Assembly: GCA_003612585.1 (NCBI GenBank)
Contig: RAZH01000002.1
Coordinates: forward strand, 310,001 to 374,000
Direction: 5' to 3'
Origin: a bacterium 1XD42-54
GTDB lineage: Bacteria > Bacillota > Clostridia > Lachnospirales > Lachnospiraceae
Length of the DNA stretch: 64,000 nt
The notes beneath the pieces were generated by a model. It ran no database searches, was not told the origin of the DNA, and saw nothing but the letters and a program-made list of their open reading frames with translations. Both the position numbers and the translations under genes were made by a program. Below, one piece after another: positions 50,914-60,342 of this stretch; the stretch's first letter is position 1; each line of letters starts with the position of its first letter.

Positions 50914-51480
50914 ATGACAAAATTATCAAAGAGAATTGTTACATGTATGTTGTCAGGTCTTTTAATTTGGCAACCGACAGCTTTTAACGTATCAGATGGG
51001 TTTATGATTACAGCAGAAGCACATTCAGGTCGTACTGACAGTAGTGGTGGACATAATGACAATAAAAATAAAAGTGGGTTAGGCTCTTATCACTATCATT
51101 GTGGTGGTTATCCGGCACATCTACATGATGGAGGTGTGTGTCCGTATTCCTCTGCTGCGACAAGTGGGAATTCAGTTAGTAATTCAGAACCGTCTTCCAA
51201 TAGCAGTACACAAAGTGTTGCATCCGAACCGAGCAACATTATTTCTATGACAGGAAAATCAATAAAGTTAAGTACTGGTGAGAAGCTTGATTTATCTAAA
51301 GATTTGGTTAAGCTTGTACAGGATGTACTGAATCAAAAAGGCTACGATTGTGGAACAGCAGATGGTATAATTGGCGAAAAAACAAAAGATGCTATTAAAA
51401 AATATTTAGATGAAAGCGATGACAAAGATACTGATTCTATGATTATTTCTATGATTTGTGAAGGACTCGAAATTGAATAA
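50914..51480 (+). CDS. Secreted YHYH-motif protein with C-terminal peptidoglycan-binding-like domain
   Basis: A 188 aa predicted exported protein. A signal peptide (about residues 1-36, ending near AEAHSG) is followed by a short domain rich in His, Gly and Asp with the SYHYHCGGYPAHLHDGGVCPY pattern, split here as SYHYHCGG and HLHDGGVCPY, typical of YHYH proteins whose function is unknown. A Ser/Asn linker leads to a C-terminal module (KLVQDVLNQKGYDCGTADG, then IGEKTKDAIKKY) resembling PG_binding_1. Its codons are clearly more A+T-rich than neighbours, and it lies just after tRNA-Pro, so it may be acquired. AAGGAGG precedes the ATG. Confidence 0.75.
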   Translation: MTKLSKRIVTCMLSGLLIWQPTAFNVSDGFMITAEAHSGRTDSSGGHNDNKNKSGLGSYHYHCGGYPAHLHDGGVCPYSSAATSGNSVSNSEPSSNSSTQSVASEPSNIISMTGKSIKLSTGEKLDLSKDLVKLVQDVLNQKGYDCGTADGIIGEKTKDAIKKYLDESDDKDTDSMIISMICEGLEIE

Positions 51481-51503
51481 AATAATAAAGAATAATGTTA
51501 AGG

Positions 51504-51540
51504 AGCATACCAAGTATAGATTTATTTGGTATGCTTTCTT
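51504..51540 (+). terminator. Terminator after the YHYH gene
   Basis: AGCATACCAA (51504-51513) pairs exactly with TTGGTATGCT (51526-51535), followed by TTCTT. Confidence 0.75.
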
Positions 51541-51584
51541 AATAATCTTCACATAGAGTAATCCTTAAATTCTGTGACAAAGAA

Positions 51585-51613
51585 TTGCTTCTGTACTTCT
51601 GTCATGGTATGAT
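51585..51613 (+). promoter_or_regulatory. Promoter of the sodium symporter gene
   Basis: TTGCTT (51585-51590), 17 bases, TATGAT (51608-51613), 35 bases before the start codon. Confidence 0.55.
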
Positions 51614-51648
51614 AGAAAAATGAATGAAATTCTAAGGAGGACAGAAAA

Positions 51649-53046
51649 ATGGAAGAAAACAAAAATGCCGGAGTTTCTCCGAACAACGGAAAGGTACGCA
51701 GCCGTTTTTCAGGAAAACTCGGGTATGTGCTGGCAGTTGCGGGATCTGCTGTAGGTCTTGGAAACATCTGGAGATTCCCGTATCTGGCAGCAAAGTACGG
51801 CGGAGGTATGTTCCTGCTGGTGTATCTGGTTTTAATGCTGACATTCGGCTATGCGTTGATTGTCTCAGAGACTGCGCTGGGACGTATGACAAGAAAAAGT
51901 CCGGTCGGGGCTTTCGGGGCCTTTGGTAAAAGCGCTTCGTTTCGGTTTGGCGGCTGGGTGAACGCTGTAATTCCGATGCTGATCGTACCGTATTACAGTG
52001 TAATTGGAGGATGGGTGTTAAAGTACCTGTTCGAATATCTGAAAGGAAGTACGGCTGTGCTGGCGGAGGACGGCTATTTCAGCGGTTTTATTGCAAATGG
52101 TTTCAGCGCTGAATTCTGGTTCCTTGTATTTACCCTGATCGTTCTGGCCGTTCTTCTTGGCGGCGTTAAGCAGGGCGTGGAGCGCGTTTCAAAAGTGATG
52201 ATGCCGGTGCTTGTTGTGCTGGCTGTTTTTGTTGCAGGTTATTCTATGACCCGTCCGGGAGCCCTGGAGGGAGTAAAGTATTTCCTGATTCCGAACTTCA
52301 GCAATTTTTCGTGGATGACTGTGGTGGCTGCCATGGGTCAGATGTTTTATTCTCTGTCAATTGCCATGGGTATTTTGTATACGTATGGTTCTTATATAGA
52401 AAAGGACGTTGATATTGAAAAATCCACGAAGCAGGTAGAATTGTTTGACACAGCAATTGCAATGCTTGCAGGCCTTATGATTATTCCGGCAGTGTTTGCA
52501 TTTTCCGGCGGGGACCCGGCGATGCTGCAGGCTGGTCCTTCCCTGATGTTTATCACGATTCCGAAAGTATTTGCAAGTATGGGATTCGGAACAGGTGCAG
52601 GAATCACGTTTTTCCTGCTGGTGCTGCTTGCGGCACTGACGAGCGCCATCTCGCTGGCAGAGTCCGGCGTCTCTACTTTTGAGGATCAGCTTGGCTGGAG
52701 CAGACGTCGTTCCACATTGTTGATGGGTGTGGTTATTGTTTTATTTGGTTCCGCTTCAGCGCTTGGATTTGGCGTGCTGGATTTTGTTACGGTGCTTGGG
52801 ATGTCTGTTCTTGATTTCTTTGATTTCCTGACAAATTCGCTCATGATGCCGATCGCTGCTCTGGCGACCTGCCTTCTGGTTACGCGTGTTGCAGGCCTTG
52901 ACAGGATTGCGAAAGAGGTGGAGCAGTCTTCCTCGTTTCGAAGAAAAGGAATGTATTGCTTCTTCATGAAGTATCTGGCTCCGATCTGCATTGTACTGAT
53001 TCTATTGAGCTCTGTTGCAAACGTGTTTGGCTGGATTACGCTGTAA
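51649..53046 (+). CDS. Sodium-dependent transporter, NSS/SNF family
   Basis: Na+-coupled symporter of amino acids or related solutes (LeuT/MhsT family), 465 aa with about 11-12 hydrophobic helices. The first helix carries the family signature GSAVGLGNIWRFPYLA (residues about 26-41) that forms the substrate and sodium sites with an unwound centre; GGGMFLLVYLV follows. The second sodium site region TSAISLAESGVSTFED is near residue 330. Eleven-helix bacterial members often carry tyrosine, tryptophan or branched amino acids; the solute here is not determinable. AAGGAGG lies before the ATG. An ABC exporter pair follows 17 bases after the stop. Confidence 0.9.
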   Translation: MEENKNAGVSPNNGKVRSRFSGKLGYVLAVAGSAVGLGNIWRFPYLAAKYGGGMFLLVYLVLMLTFGYALIVSETALGRMTRKSPVGAFGAFGKSASFRFGGWVNAVIPMLIVPYYSVIGGWVLKYLFEYLKGSTAVLAEDGYFSGFIANGFSAEFWFLVFTLIVLAVLLGGVKQGVERVSKVMMPVLVVLAVFVAGYSMTRPGALEGVKYFLIPNFSNFSWMTVVAAMGQMFYSLSIAMGILYTYGSYIEKDVDIEKSTKQVELFDTAIAMLAGLMIIPAVFAFSGGDPAMLQAGPSLMFITIPKVFASMGFGTGAGITFFLLVLLAALTSAISLAESGVSTFEDQLGWSRRRSTLLMGVVIVLFGSASALGFGVLDFVTVLGMSVLDFFDFLTNSLMMPIAALATCLLVTRVAGLDRIAKEVEQSSSFRRKGMYCFFMKYLAPICIVLILLSSVANVFGWITL

Positions 53047-53063
53047 GGAAAGGGGACGGGCTT

Positions 53064-55250
53064 TTGAAAAAGGTATGCGAGGGGATTACCGGATGCTACA
53101 GGAGATTGCTTCTGATACTTGCTTTATTGGTTTTGCAGGTGGGCTGTACCCTGGCACTGCCTTATCTGACTGCCGGGATGATCGATATAGGAGTAGGTCA
53201 GGGCGGAATTCCCAGCGCACTTGCAACTCATATCAGTGCGGAGGGGATGGAAAAACTGTTGCTGCTCATGAATCAGGAAGAGCAGGAAAAGGTATGCGCC
53301 GGATATCGCAATGAGGGGCAGGTTTATACGAAAAATGAGATGAATCGCGAGGAAGAGGAAGCGCTGGCAGATTTGATGACGCCGCCGATGGTAGCTGTTT
53401 ATGCGCTTTCTACGGATGGCGCAGACTATAAAGAGGTGCTGGGGGAAGATTTGTATGTGCCGCGGGAACTGGACGCATTTGGGATTCTGAAACTACTTCC
53501 GGAAGATGCGCGTCTGGAGCTGACAAAAGCGGCGCGGGAACGAATTGCAGCAATTCCGCTTACCCTGGTGCATCAGGCTGCTGTGAACTTTATTCGTGAA
53601 GATCTGGAAATCCAGGGTGTTCATGTGCAGGAACTTCAGGACAGTTATCTGCTCAAAAAAGTTATTTTTATGGTTCTGTCTGTGGTGGGAATTATCCTGT
53701 CAGCGGTTTTAAGTGCGCGTTTTTTGGCGCGTCTATCAGCAGATTATGCGTTTGAACTGCGAAGAAGAATGGTTCGACAGGTATTTAACCTGGATGAAGA
53801 GCAGGCCGCATCGTTTTCGGTGAACGATCTGATCGGAAGGACGATGGAAGATACGGAAAAAATACAGCATTTTTTGCGGCTGTTTTTACAGGAAATTTTA
53901 TGTCTGCTGTTGCTCGGTGTGGGGGGAACTGTGCTTGCATGGCGCATGAGCCGGCAGCTTGGAACAGTAGTTCTTACTGCTTTTGGTGTGGCACTTTTTC
54001 TGCTCGCATTTTTTACAACAATCGGCCACAGATCTGCAGGGAAGATACAGAATTCTAAAAGACATCTGCTGCGCATGATTCGGGAAAATTTGAGGGGCAT
54101 GATGGTGATCCGGGTGTTTGGCCAGGAAAAACGTGAGCAGGAACAGTTTCACCGGGCGGCAGGAAGCTGGAGCAGGATGAGCGCGCGGGCGGGACGGACA
54201 TGTTTCTTTCTTACGCCCGGGCTTTTGCTTGTTATGAACGTGGGTTTTTTGTGGCTGGCAAAAAACAGTGCATCCGGAATCAATCAGGGCTGGTTGCAAT
54301 CAGGTGAGTATGTGGCATGCATCCAGTATATGATTCTTGTAATTGGTGCATGCTTATCCGTAGCGGACCAGATATCGGCGCTGCCGGAGGGGGTAGCTGC
54401 ATATCGAAGGGTTGCACAGCTACTGGCATTGTCGGAGGAAAAGGAGACTTGTTGCAAAGGAGAAGCAACAGAGGACAAGCGGGCACCCATACTATGCTTT
54501 GAGCATGCGACGTGTCAGTATCCTGGCAGCAGTGAAGCTGTATTGCAGGATATATCTTTTTCGGTACGCGCAGGTGAGACTGTGGCAGTTGTCGGCGGTC
54601 TTGGAACGGGAAAAACAGCGCTTTTGTTGATGGCACTTGGAAAAATGAAGATCCGTGAGGGGCGTGTTCTGATAAATGGAAAGGAGGCAGCGTCGTATGA
54701 CAGGAAATGGCTTGCGGGGGCAATCAGTTACATTCCGCAGAATCCAAAACTTTTCAGCGGGAGTATCGCGCAGAATCTCCGATTTAGGAAGAAGGATGCG
54801 TCAGATGCAGAGCTTATGGAGGCAGTCCGGACAGCGCAGGCGGAAGTATTCGTCAGCCAAATGGAAAAAGGGCTGGAGGCTGCGGTTTCGCCGGGCGGGA
54901 CAAATTTTTCGGGCGGGCAGAGGCAGCGTCTTGCTGCTGCGCGGTCTATGGTTGGCGATGCACGAATCTATCTCTTTGACGACTGTTATTCGGCATTGGA
55001 TGCAAAAACGGCTCTGCAACTTAAAGCGGCGCTTGCCAAAAAGACAAAAGATGCGGCTGTTCTGATGACGGCTTCGCGTCTGGAGCTGATTCAGGATGCA
55101 GATCAGATTCTTGTGCTGGATCATGGAAGAATTGCAGGAGTGGGGCGTCATGAGGAGCTGCTGCAAAGCTGCGATGTTTACCGCGAACTGGCAGCTTCAC
55201 AGGGATGCGATATCCATACTGCCGGGGAGGTGACGCAGGATGTGTATTAG
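53064..55250 (+). CDS. ABC exporter half-transporter with degenerate ATPase site
   Basis: A 728 aa fused membrane/ATPase subunit, probably the inactive-site half of a heterodimeric exporter with the next gene. After helix 1 there is an extra soluble stretch of about 150 residues (about 40-190) before helix 2, likely extracellular. The ATPase domain has Walker A GGLGTGKTALL (near 515) and signature NFSGGQRQRL, but Walker B is LFDDCYSALD (Asp instead of catalytic Glu) and the switch His is replaced (TASRLEL). The start is TTG 53064 with GGAAAGGGGACGGG upstream. The frame is open back to 52956 inside the symporter gene. It overlaps the next gene by 11 bases. Confidence 0.85.
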   Translation: MKKVCEGITGCYRRLLLILALLVLQVGCTLALPYLTAGMIDIGVGQGGIPSALATHISAEGMEKLLLLMNQEEQEKVCAGYRNEGQVYTKNEMNREEEEALADLMTPPMVAVYALSTDGADYKEVLGEDLYVPRELDAFGILKLLPEDARLELTKAARERIAAIPLTLVHQAAVNFIREDLEIQGVHVQELQDSYLLKKVIFMVLSVVGIILSAVLSARFLARLSADYAFELRRRMVRQVFNLDEEQAASFSVNDLIGRTMEDTEKIQHFLRLFLQEILCLLLLGVGGTVLAWRMSRQLGTVVLTAFGVALFLLAFFTTIGHRSAGKIQNSKRHLLRMIRENLRGMMVIRVFGQEKREQEQFHRAAGSWSRMSARAGRTCFFLTPGLLLVMNVGFLWLAKNSASGINQGWLQSGEYVACIQYMILVIGACLSVADQISALPEGVAAYRRVAQLLALSEEKETCCKGEATEDKRAPILCFEHATCQYPGSSEAVLQDISFSVRAGETVAVVGGLGTGKTALLLMALGKMKIREGRVLINGKEAASYDRKWLAGAISYIPQNPKLFSGSIAQNLRFRKKDASDAELMEAVRTAQAEVFVSQMEKGLEAAVSPGGTNFSGGQRQRLAAARSMVGDARIYLFDDCYSALDAKTALQLKAALAKKTKDAAVLMTASRLELIQDADQILVLDHGRIAGVGRHEELLQSCDVYRELAASQGCDIHTAGEVTQDVY

Positions 55251-56910
55251 ATTCCGGGATTATTTAAAAAAATATGGCCTCCGGTTTGCGGCAGCTTTGA
55301 CATGCGGCATTTTATCCTGCGTCCTGCTGGCTTTCGGGCCGCAGCTTTTGGGGGATATCACAACATATATTTTCAGCGGTATTTTAGCGAAACTAAATGG
55401 GACAGGAGCCATGGATCTGGAAGCAATTGCGGGAATTCTGAGGCTTCTGGCAGGAATTTATTTTACTGCATTTGTGTTTCTGGCAATTTGCGGCTGGATA
55501 TTGGAAGGAGTCTCAGCAGATTTCACCTGCCGGTTGCGGGAAGATTCCCTGAAAAAACTGCATACACTGCCGCTTTCTTATTTTGAAACACAGTCGGTCG
55601 GAGAACTGCAAAACTGTGTTGCTTCTGATTCGGAGATAGTGGGCAGAAGTGCTGGACATGGTATTTTTCAGTTTGTGACAGGAATCTCTTCGATTGCAGG
55701 TATTGTGATTATGATGGTGCGAATCAGCGCGCTTCTTGCTGTAACAGTGGGTATTCTTCTGGCGTTTTCAGCAGTACTGATGTATCTGGTATCCAGAAAA
55801 TTTCAAATATATGCAAACAGACGGCAGGAGGCGAATGCTGCGGCAAACGGCTATGCGGAAGAGATATATTCGGGCCGTAGTCTGCTTCAGATTTTTGGCC
55901 GGGAGGAAACGGTGGCGGAAATGTATTCTGTGTACAATGAACGGCAGCGTGAGGCAGCGTGGCAGGCGGATTTCGCGGCAGGGCTTATGTCTGTTGTCAT
56001 GCAGGCCGGTTCCATGGCAGGATACGTTGTAGCAGTACTGGTCGGTGGTATTTATGCACTGCATGGAAATTTGTCAGTAGGTGATATTCAGGCATTTGTT
56101 CATTATATCCGGAACACAGAAAGACCAGTGAAGCAGGTGGCGCAGGCTTTCCGGGAAGTACGTTGTGCTTGTGCTGCGTGGGGGCGGTTAAAAGAACTTC
56201 TGGAGGCAGAATCAGAACCGGAAGCAGAAACAAAAACAAAAGGAAAAACAGAAGCTGCAGCCGGTGAGGTGCGTTTTGAGCATGTTACATTTTCCTATGG
56301 AGACAAAGAGCCGGTGCTTGCGGATTTTTCGGCAGTGATTGCTCCAGGGACGTATACGGCTATCACAGGCTGTACCGGTGCAGGTAAAACCACGATTGTG
56401 AAACTGCTGATGCGCTTTTATGATGTGCAGAGCGGGGCGATTTACATAGACGGAAAAGATATAAGGGAATACGATCGCAGAACGCTTCGGGCAAAATTCG
56501 GTATGGTGCTGCAGGAAGTCTGGTTGTTCCGGGGCAGTATTCTTGAAAATATCCGATACGGGAAACCGGAAGCATCCGAAGAGGAGGTGCGCCTGGCTGC
56601 TACGCGTGCAGGAGCTGATGATTTTATCCGTTTTTTGCCGGAAGGGTACGAAACTGTCGTGGGAGAGGACGGGTATCAGCTTTCCGACGGTCAGAAACAA
56701 CTGCTGACGATTGCCAGAGCAATTCTTGGAAAACCAGAAATCCTGATTCTTGACGAGGCGACAAGCTCTGTAGACACAAGGACAGAACAAAAGATTCACG
56801 AGGCGCTGACGACTCTGATGCAGGGAAGAACCTGTTTTGTGATTGCGCACAGGCCGGGAACCATCCGGGAAGCACAGCAGGTAATTCACATCGGAAAAAA
56901 CGGGGGTTGA
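55240..56910 (+). CDS. ABC exporter half-transporter with intact ATPase site
   Basis: A 556 aa partner subunit: six hydrophobic helices (residues about 15-305) and an ATPase domain with Walker A GCTGAGKTTIV (near 379), signature LSDGQ (family usual LSGGQ), Walker B ILILDEATSSVD with the catalytic Glu, and the switch His in VIAHRPGT. In the heterodimer the consensus catalytic site needs this Walker A/B plus the partner signature. The transported substrate (drug, lipid or peptide) is unknown. The leuA promoter overlaps the stop codon. Confidence 0.88.
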   Translation: MCIRFRDYLKKYGLRFAAALTCGILSCVLLAFGPQLLGDITTYIFSGILAKLNGTGAMDLEAIAGILRLLAGIYFTAFVFLAICGWILEGVSADFTCRLREDSLKKLHTLPLSYFETQSVGELQNCVASDSEIVGRSAGHGIFQFVTGISSIAGIVIMMVRISALLAVTVGILLAFSAVLMYLVSRKFQIYANRRQEANAAANGYAEEIYSGRSLLQIFGREETVAEMYSVYNERQREAAWQADFAAGLMSVVMQAGSMAGYVVAVLVGGIYALHGNLSVGDIQAFVHYIRNTERPVKQVAQAFREVRCACAAWGRLKELLEAESEPEAETKTKGKTEAAAGEVRFEHVTFSYGDKEPVLADFSAVIAPGTYTAITGCTGAGKTTIVKLLMRFYDVQSGAIYIDGKDIREYDRRTLRAKFGMVLQEVWLFRGSILENIRYGKPEASEEEVRLAATRAGADDFIRFLPEGYETVVGEDGYQLSDGQKQLLTIARAILGKPEILILDEATSSVDTRTEQKIHEALTTLMQGRTCFVIAHRPGTIREAQQVIHIGKNGG

Positions 56911-56935
56911 CAAAATCGCTTTTCGATGCTAAAGT
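56907..56935 (+). promoter_or_regulatory. Promoter of the leuA T-box transcript
   Basis: TTGACA (56907-56912), 17 bases, TAAAGT (56930-56935). The -35 box overlaps the ABC exporter stop codon. Confidence 0.6.
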
Positions 56936-56941
56936 GATACA

Positions 56942-57246
56942 AACAAAGCGAAAACAGAGTAAAGTGAAATGCGAAGATGGAGAATAGTACGTTCGTATTC
57001 TTTTTTCAGAGAGATGCCGGAGGGTGCGAGGCATCAAAAGAAATGAACAGAACTCACTCCTGAGCGGCTGTCCCAAATCTGTATGATACAGAGAGTAGAC
57101 GCAGACGGTATCCCGGCCGTTACCCGGGCAGGATATAAGACCTTGGTCCGTATCCGATGAGTGTATGAGCGATCATAAATGAGAGTGGTACCGCGAAAGA
57201 TTGTAATCTTCCGTCTCTTGGGAATTTTCCGGGAGGCGGTTTTTTG
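56942..57246 (+). ncRNA. T-box riboswitch (leucine) controlling leuA
   Basis: A long leader with the T-box sequence GAGAGTGGTACCGCG (57181-57195) and a terminator CCGTCTCTTGG / CCGGGAGGCGG with a T run (about 57211-57246). A CTC codon followed by AC at 57053-57055 is at the expected specifier position and matches leucine and the downstream gene. Uncharged tRNA-Leu would favour read-through into leuA. The rest of the 493-base gap to leuA, 57247-57403, shows no gene. Confidence 0.9.
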
Positions 57247-57403
57247 TGTTGCTGAAACGTTGTGCTGCTGAAGTATTTTTCAATTTTTACATGACACAAA
57301 ATGCGCTCCACAATTTTAATTATTTTACGCATTTTACCGTGATTCTGACTTTGAGAAAAGTTTTGCAATTTTATAAAAGAAAGGGAAAAGGAGAGAGATT
57401 GCG

Positions 57404-59080
57404 ATGATGAATTACAGAAAGTATACGAGACAGTATTTTATGCCGCCCGTTTCCTGTCTGAAATGGGCTGAGAAGGAATATGTGGATCATGCGCCGGTAT
57501 GGTGCAGCGTAGATCTGCGTGATGGCAATCAGGCGCTGGTGGTACCGATGTCGCTGGAACAGAAGATTCAGTTTTTCAAGCTTCTGGTGCAGGTTGGTTT
57601 TAAGGAGATTGAGGTCGGCTTTCCGGCGGCTTCGGATACAGAGTACCAGTTTCTACGCAGGCTGATTGAGGAAGACCTTATTCCGGATGATGTGACGGTG
57701 CAGGTGCTCACTCAGGCGAGAGAGCATATCATCCGCAAAACGTTTGAGGCTCTTAAGGGTGCGAAAAATGCGATTGTGCACGTATATAATTCTACCTCTC
57801 TTGCACAGCGCGAGCAGGTGTTCCATAAGTCCAAAGAAGAGATTCTTCAGATTGCAGTAGACGGCGCAAAGCTTTTGAAAAAGCTTGCTGAAGAGGAAGG
57901 GGCGAACTACCGTTTTGAGTACAGCCCGGAGAGCTTTACCGGAACGGAGGTTGATTATGCGGTGGACGTGTGCAATGCAGTTCTGGATATCTGGCAGCCG
58001 ACAGCTGACCGGAAGGCCATCATCAATCTTCCGAGTACGGTGCAGATGTCAATGCCACATGTCTATGCAAGCCAGGTTGAGTATGTGAATGCGCACCTGA
58101 AATACAGAGAAAACGTTGTGATTTCGCTACATCCGCATAATGACCGTGGATGCGGTATTTCAGATGCAGAGCTGGGGCTTCTTGCCGGTGCGGATCGGAT
58201 TGAGGGCACTTTATTCGGAAACGGAGAACGTACTGGAAATGTGGACATTGTAACGCTTGCCATGAACATGTATGCGCAGGGCGTGAATCCGGAGCTTGAT
58301 TTTTCAGACATGACGGCTGTCACAGAAGCATATGAGACATACACGGGAATGAAAGTGGATGAACGCAGCCCGTACAGCGGCGCTCTGGTATTTGCGGCCT
58401 TTTCCGGTTCCCATCAGGATGCGATTGCAAAAGGAATGAAATACCGTGAGGAGCATCACTGTGAGACGTGGACAGTTCCTTACCTTCCGATTGATCCGAC
58501 TGATATCGGACGTTCCTACGATGCAGATGTGATCCGCATTAACAGCCAGTCCGGCAAAGGCGGTGTCGGTTATATTCTGGAGCAGCATTACGGTCTGCGG
58601 CTTCCAAAGAAGATGCGCGAGGCGATGGGATATATCACGAAGGGTGTTTCCGATACGCAGCATAAAGAGCTTATGCCGGAAGAGATTTTCCAGCTGTTTA
58701 AAGAGAAGTTTGAGAATATCACGGAACCGTACCGGATTGAGGAAGTACATTTCAAACAGCATAACGGTATTATTGCGGAAGTTACGGCCAACTATGACGG
58801 AAAGACCAGCGTGATTGTGGCATCCGGAAACGGACGTCTGAATGCGGTGAGCAATGCGTTAAAGAAACATTTCCGTCTGGAATATGATCTGGTTACGTAT
58901 GAAGAGCATGCGCTGGAGCAGAGCTCAAGCTCCCGCGCAATCGCATATGTCGGAATTCGTGACAAGAGCGGAAAGATTCACTGGGGATCTGGTTTGGATG
59001 TCGATATTATCAGAGCGTCGATTGACGCGCTACTGACTGCGGTGAACCATATGGTTGAATCTCATACGAAAGAAGTTTAA
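57404..59080 (+). CDS. leuA: 2-isopropylmalate synthase
   Basis: Condenses acetyl-CoA with 2-oxoisovalerate, the first leucine-specific step. The 558 aa length matches the long LeuA type (Mycobacterium/Clostridia-like). The TIM barrel begins with CSVDLRDGNQALV (residues about 36-48), holds the metal-binding SLHPHNDRG (near 243) and GTLFGNGERTGNVD (near 272). The C-terminal allosteric domain (from about 430, including GIRDKSG near the end) normally binds leucine. Two adjacent ATG codons (57404, 57407) follow AAGGAGAG. Control is doubled: T-box on transcription, leucine feedback on the enzyme (family knowledge). Confidence 0.96.
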   Translation: MMNYRKYTRQYFMPPVSCLKWAEKEYVDHAPVWCSVDLRDGNQALVVPMSLEQKIQFFKLLVQVGFKEIEVGFPAASDTEYQFLRRLIEEDLIPDDVTVQVLTQAREHIIRKTFEALKGAKNAIVHVYNSTSLAQREQVFHKSKEEILQIAVDGAKLLKKLAEEEGANYRFEYSPESFTGTEVDYAVDVCNAVLDIWQPTADRKAIINLPSTVQMSMPHVYASQVEYVNAHLKYRENVVISLHPHNDRGCGISDAELGLLAGADRIEGTLFGNGERTGNVDIVTLAMNMYAQGVNPELDFSDMTAVTEAYETYTGMKVDERSPYSGALVFAAFSGSHQDAIAKGMKYREEHHCETWTVPYLPIDPTDIGRSYDADVIRINSQSGKGGVGYILEQHYGLRLPKKMREAMGYITKGVSDTQHKELMPEEIFQLFKEKFENITEPYRIEEVHFKQHNGIIAEVTANYDGKTSVIVASGNGRLNAVSNALKKHFRLEYDLVTYEEHALEQSSSSRAIAYVGIRDKSGKIHWGSGLDVDIIRASIDALLTAVNHMVESHTKEV

Positions 59081-59090
59081 AAAAGGAAAA

Positions 59091-59147
59091 GGTTGTTACA
59101 CAATTCGGCTTTTGTAAAATTTTCGGATTGTGCGACAGCCTTTTTTT
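59091..59147 (+). terminator. Terminator after leuA
   Basis: GGTTGTTACACAATTC (from 59091) pairs with GGATTGTGCGACAGCC (59125-59140) with G-U pairs, followed by seven T. Confidence 0.85.
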
Positions 59148-59214
59148 ATGGATGCATGTTATTTCTGAATTATGTGAATACTTTTATAATAGAAAAGAAG
59201 GAGGTAACAGGCAT

Positions 59215-60210
59215 ATGAAAATTTTGTTTTTTGGTACGAAAAGTTATGATGAGAGATTTTTTACAGAGTGTATACAGAAGGAACGCTACCAGGGCATCGA
59301 AATAAACTTTATTGAGCCGGATTTGACACCGAACACGGCAGCATTGGCAAAAGGTTATGATGCTGTGTGTGCTTTTGTCAATATGGACATCGGCACGAGA
59401 ACTGTGGAGATTCTGGGAGACTGTGGAATCCGGATGATTCTGATGCGCTGTGCAGGTTATAACAATGTTGATTTGGAGGAGGCAAAAAAACGTGGCATTC
59501 GTGTGGCGACGGTTCCGGGATATTCGCCGGAATCTGTTGCGGAGTATGCGCTGGCGCTTGCCCTGACTGCAACGCGGAGACTGCACAAGGCTTATATTAA
59601 GGTGCGTGAAAATAATTACAGTCTGGTAGGCCTGATGGGGATTTCTTTTTACGGAAGAACTGCGGGAATTGTCGGTACGGGACGTATTGGTGCTGCGATG
59701 GCCCGTATTTGTTATGGACTTGGCATGAAGGTTTTGGCATATGATATGTATCCGAATAAGAGTCTCGATTTTGCCGAGTATGTTGATCTTGATACGCTGC
59801 TTTCCAATTCAGACCTGATTTCTCTGCATTGCCCTTTGACTGAGGAAAGTTACCACATAATTAATAAGGAATCAATTAGCAAGATGAAGGACGGTGTGAT
59901 TCTTGTGAATACTTCCCGAGGAGGACTGATCAAAACAGATGATCTTGTGCAGGGAATTCGTGACAATAAATTTTTTGCGGTTGGTCTTGATGTGTACGAG
60001 GAAGAAAACGGGCAGGTATACGAGGATAAATCCGATGAGATTTTGCAGCATTCCACAGTTGCAAGGCTTCTGTCTTTCCCGAATGTCATGGTAACCTCGC
60101 ATCAGGGATTTTTTACGGTGGAGGCGCTGCGTGCAATTAGCGAGACAACGCTTGAGAATGCATTGGCTTTTGCGAAAGGAGAGCGTGGAGCAAATGAGCT
60201 GTTGTCCTGA
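59215..60210 (+). CDS. D-2-hydroxyacid dehydrogenase (D-lactate dehydrogenase-like)
   Basis: NAD-dependent reductase of 331 aa, likely pyruvate to D-lactate in fermentation. Family features: LMRCAGYNNVDL (near residue 78), NAD-binding GIVGTGRIG (about 151-159), a RGGLIKTDDLV segment with the catalytic Arg region near 235, a Glu in LDVYEEE (near 261), and the catalytic His in VTSHQGFFT (near 298). The ATG at 59215 follows AAGGAGGT; a longer frame from 59128 runs through the leuA terminator and is rejected. D-lactate specificity is suggested by the VTSHQGFFT end typical of LdhA, but other 2-oxo acids are possible. Confidence 0.9.
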   Translation: MKILFFGTKSYDERFFTECIQKERYQGIEINFIEPDLTPNTAALAKGYDAVCAFVNMDIGTRTVEILGDCGIRMILMRCAGYNNVDLEEAKKRGIRVATVPGYSPESVAEYALALALTATRRLHKAYIKVRENNYSLVGLMGISFYGRTAGIVGTGRIGAAMARICYGLGMKVLAYDMYPNKSLDFAEYVDLDTLLSNSDLISLHCPLTEESYHIINKESISKMKDGVILVNTSRGGLIKTDDLVQGIRDNKFFAVGLDVYEEENGQVYEDKSDEILQHSTVARLLSFPNVMVTSHQGFFTVEALRAISETTLENALAFAKGERGANELLS

Positions 60211-60284
60211 TTGATAGTATAGTCCGAAATTCGGGGAAGCAGATTCGAGGAAAAGATTTCATTACGTAGAAAGTCACAAAAGAT

Positions 60285-60342
60285 GGCTGCCACACAATTT
60301 ATTCGTCGAATACGGACGGTTGTGGCAGCCGTTTTGCTTTTT
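60285..60342 (+). terminator. Terminator after the dehydrogenase gene
   Basis: GGCTGCCACACAA (60285-60297) pairs with TTGTGGCAGCC (60320-60330), followed by a T-rich stretch. Confidence 0.8.

Noticed and set aside
50677-51700. Integrated element at tRNA-Pro
   Set aside because: I found no integrase gene and no second copy of the tRNA 3' end as a direct repeat within the interval.
59128-59214. N-terminal extension of the hydroxyacid dehydrogenase
   Set aside because: The extension starts inside the leuA terminator, and a strong AAGGAGGT site places the start at 59215.
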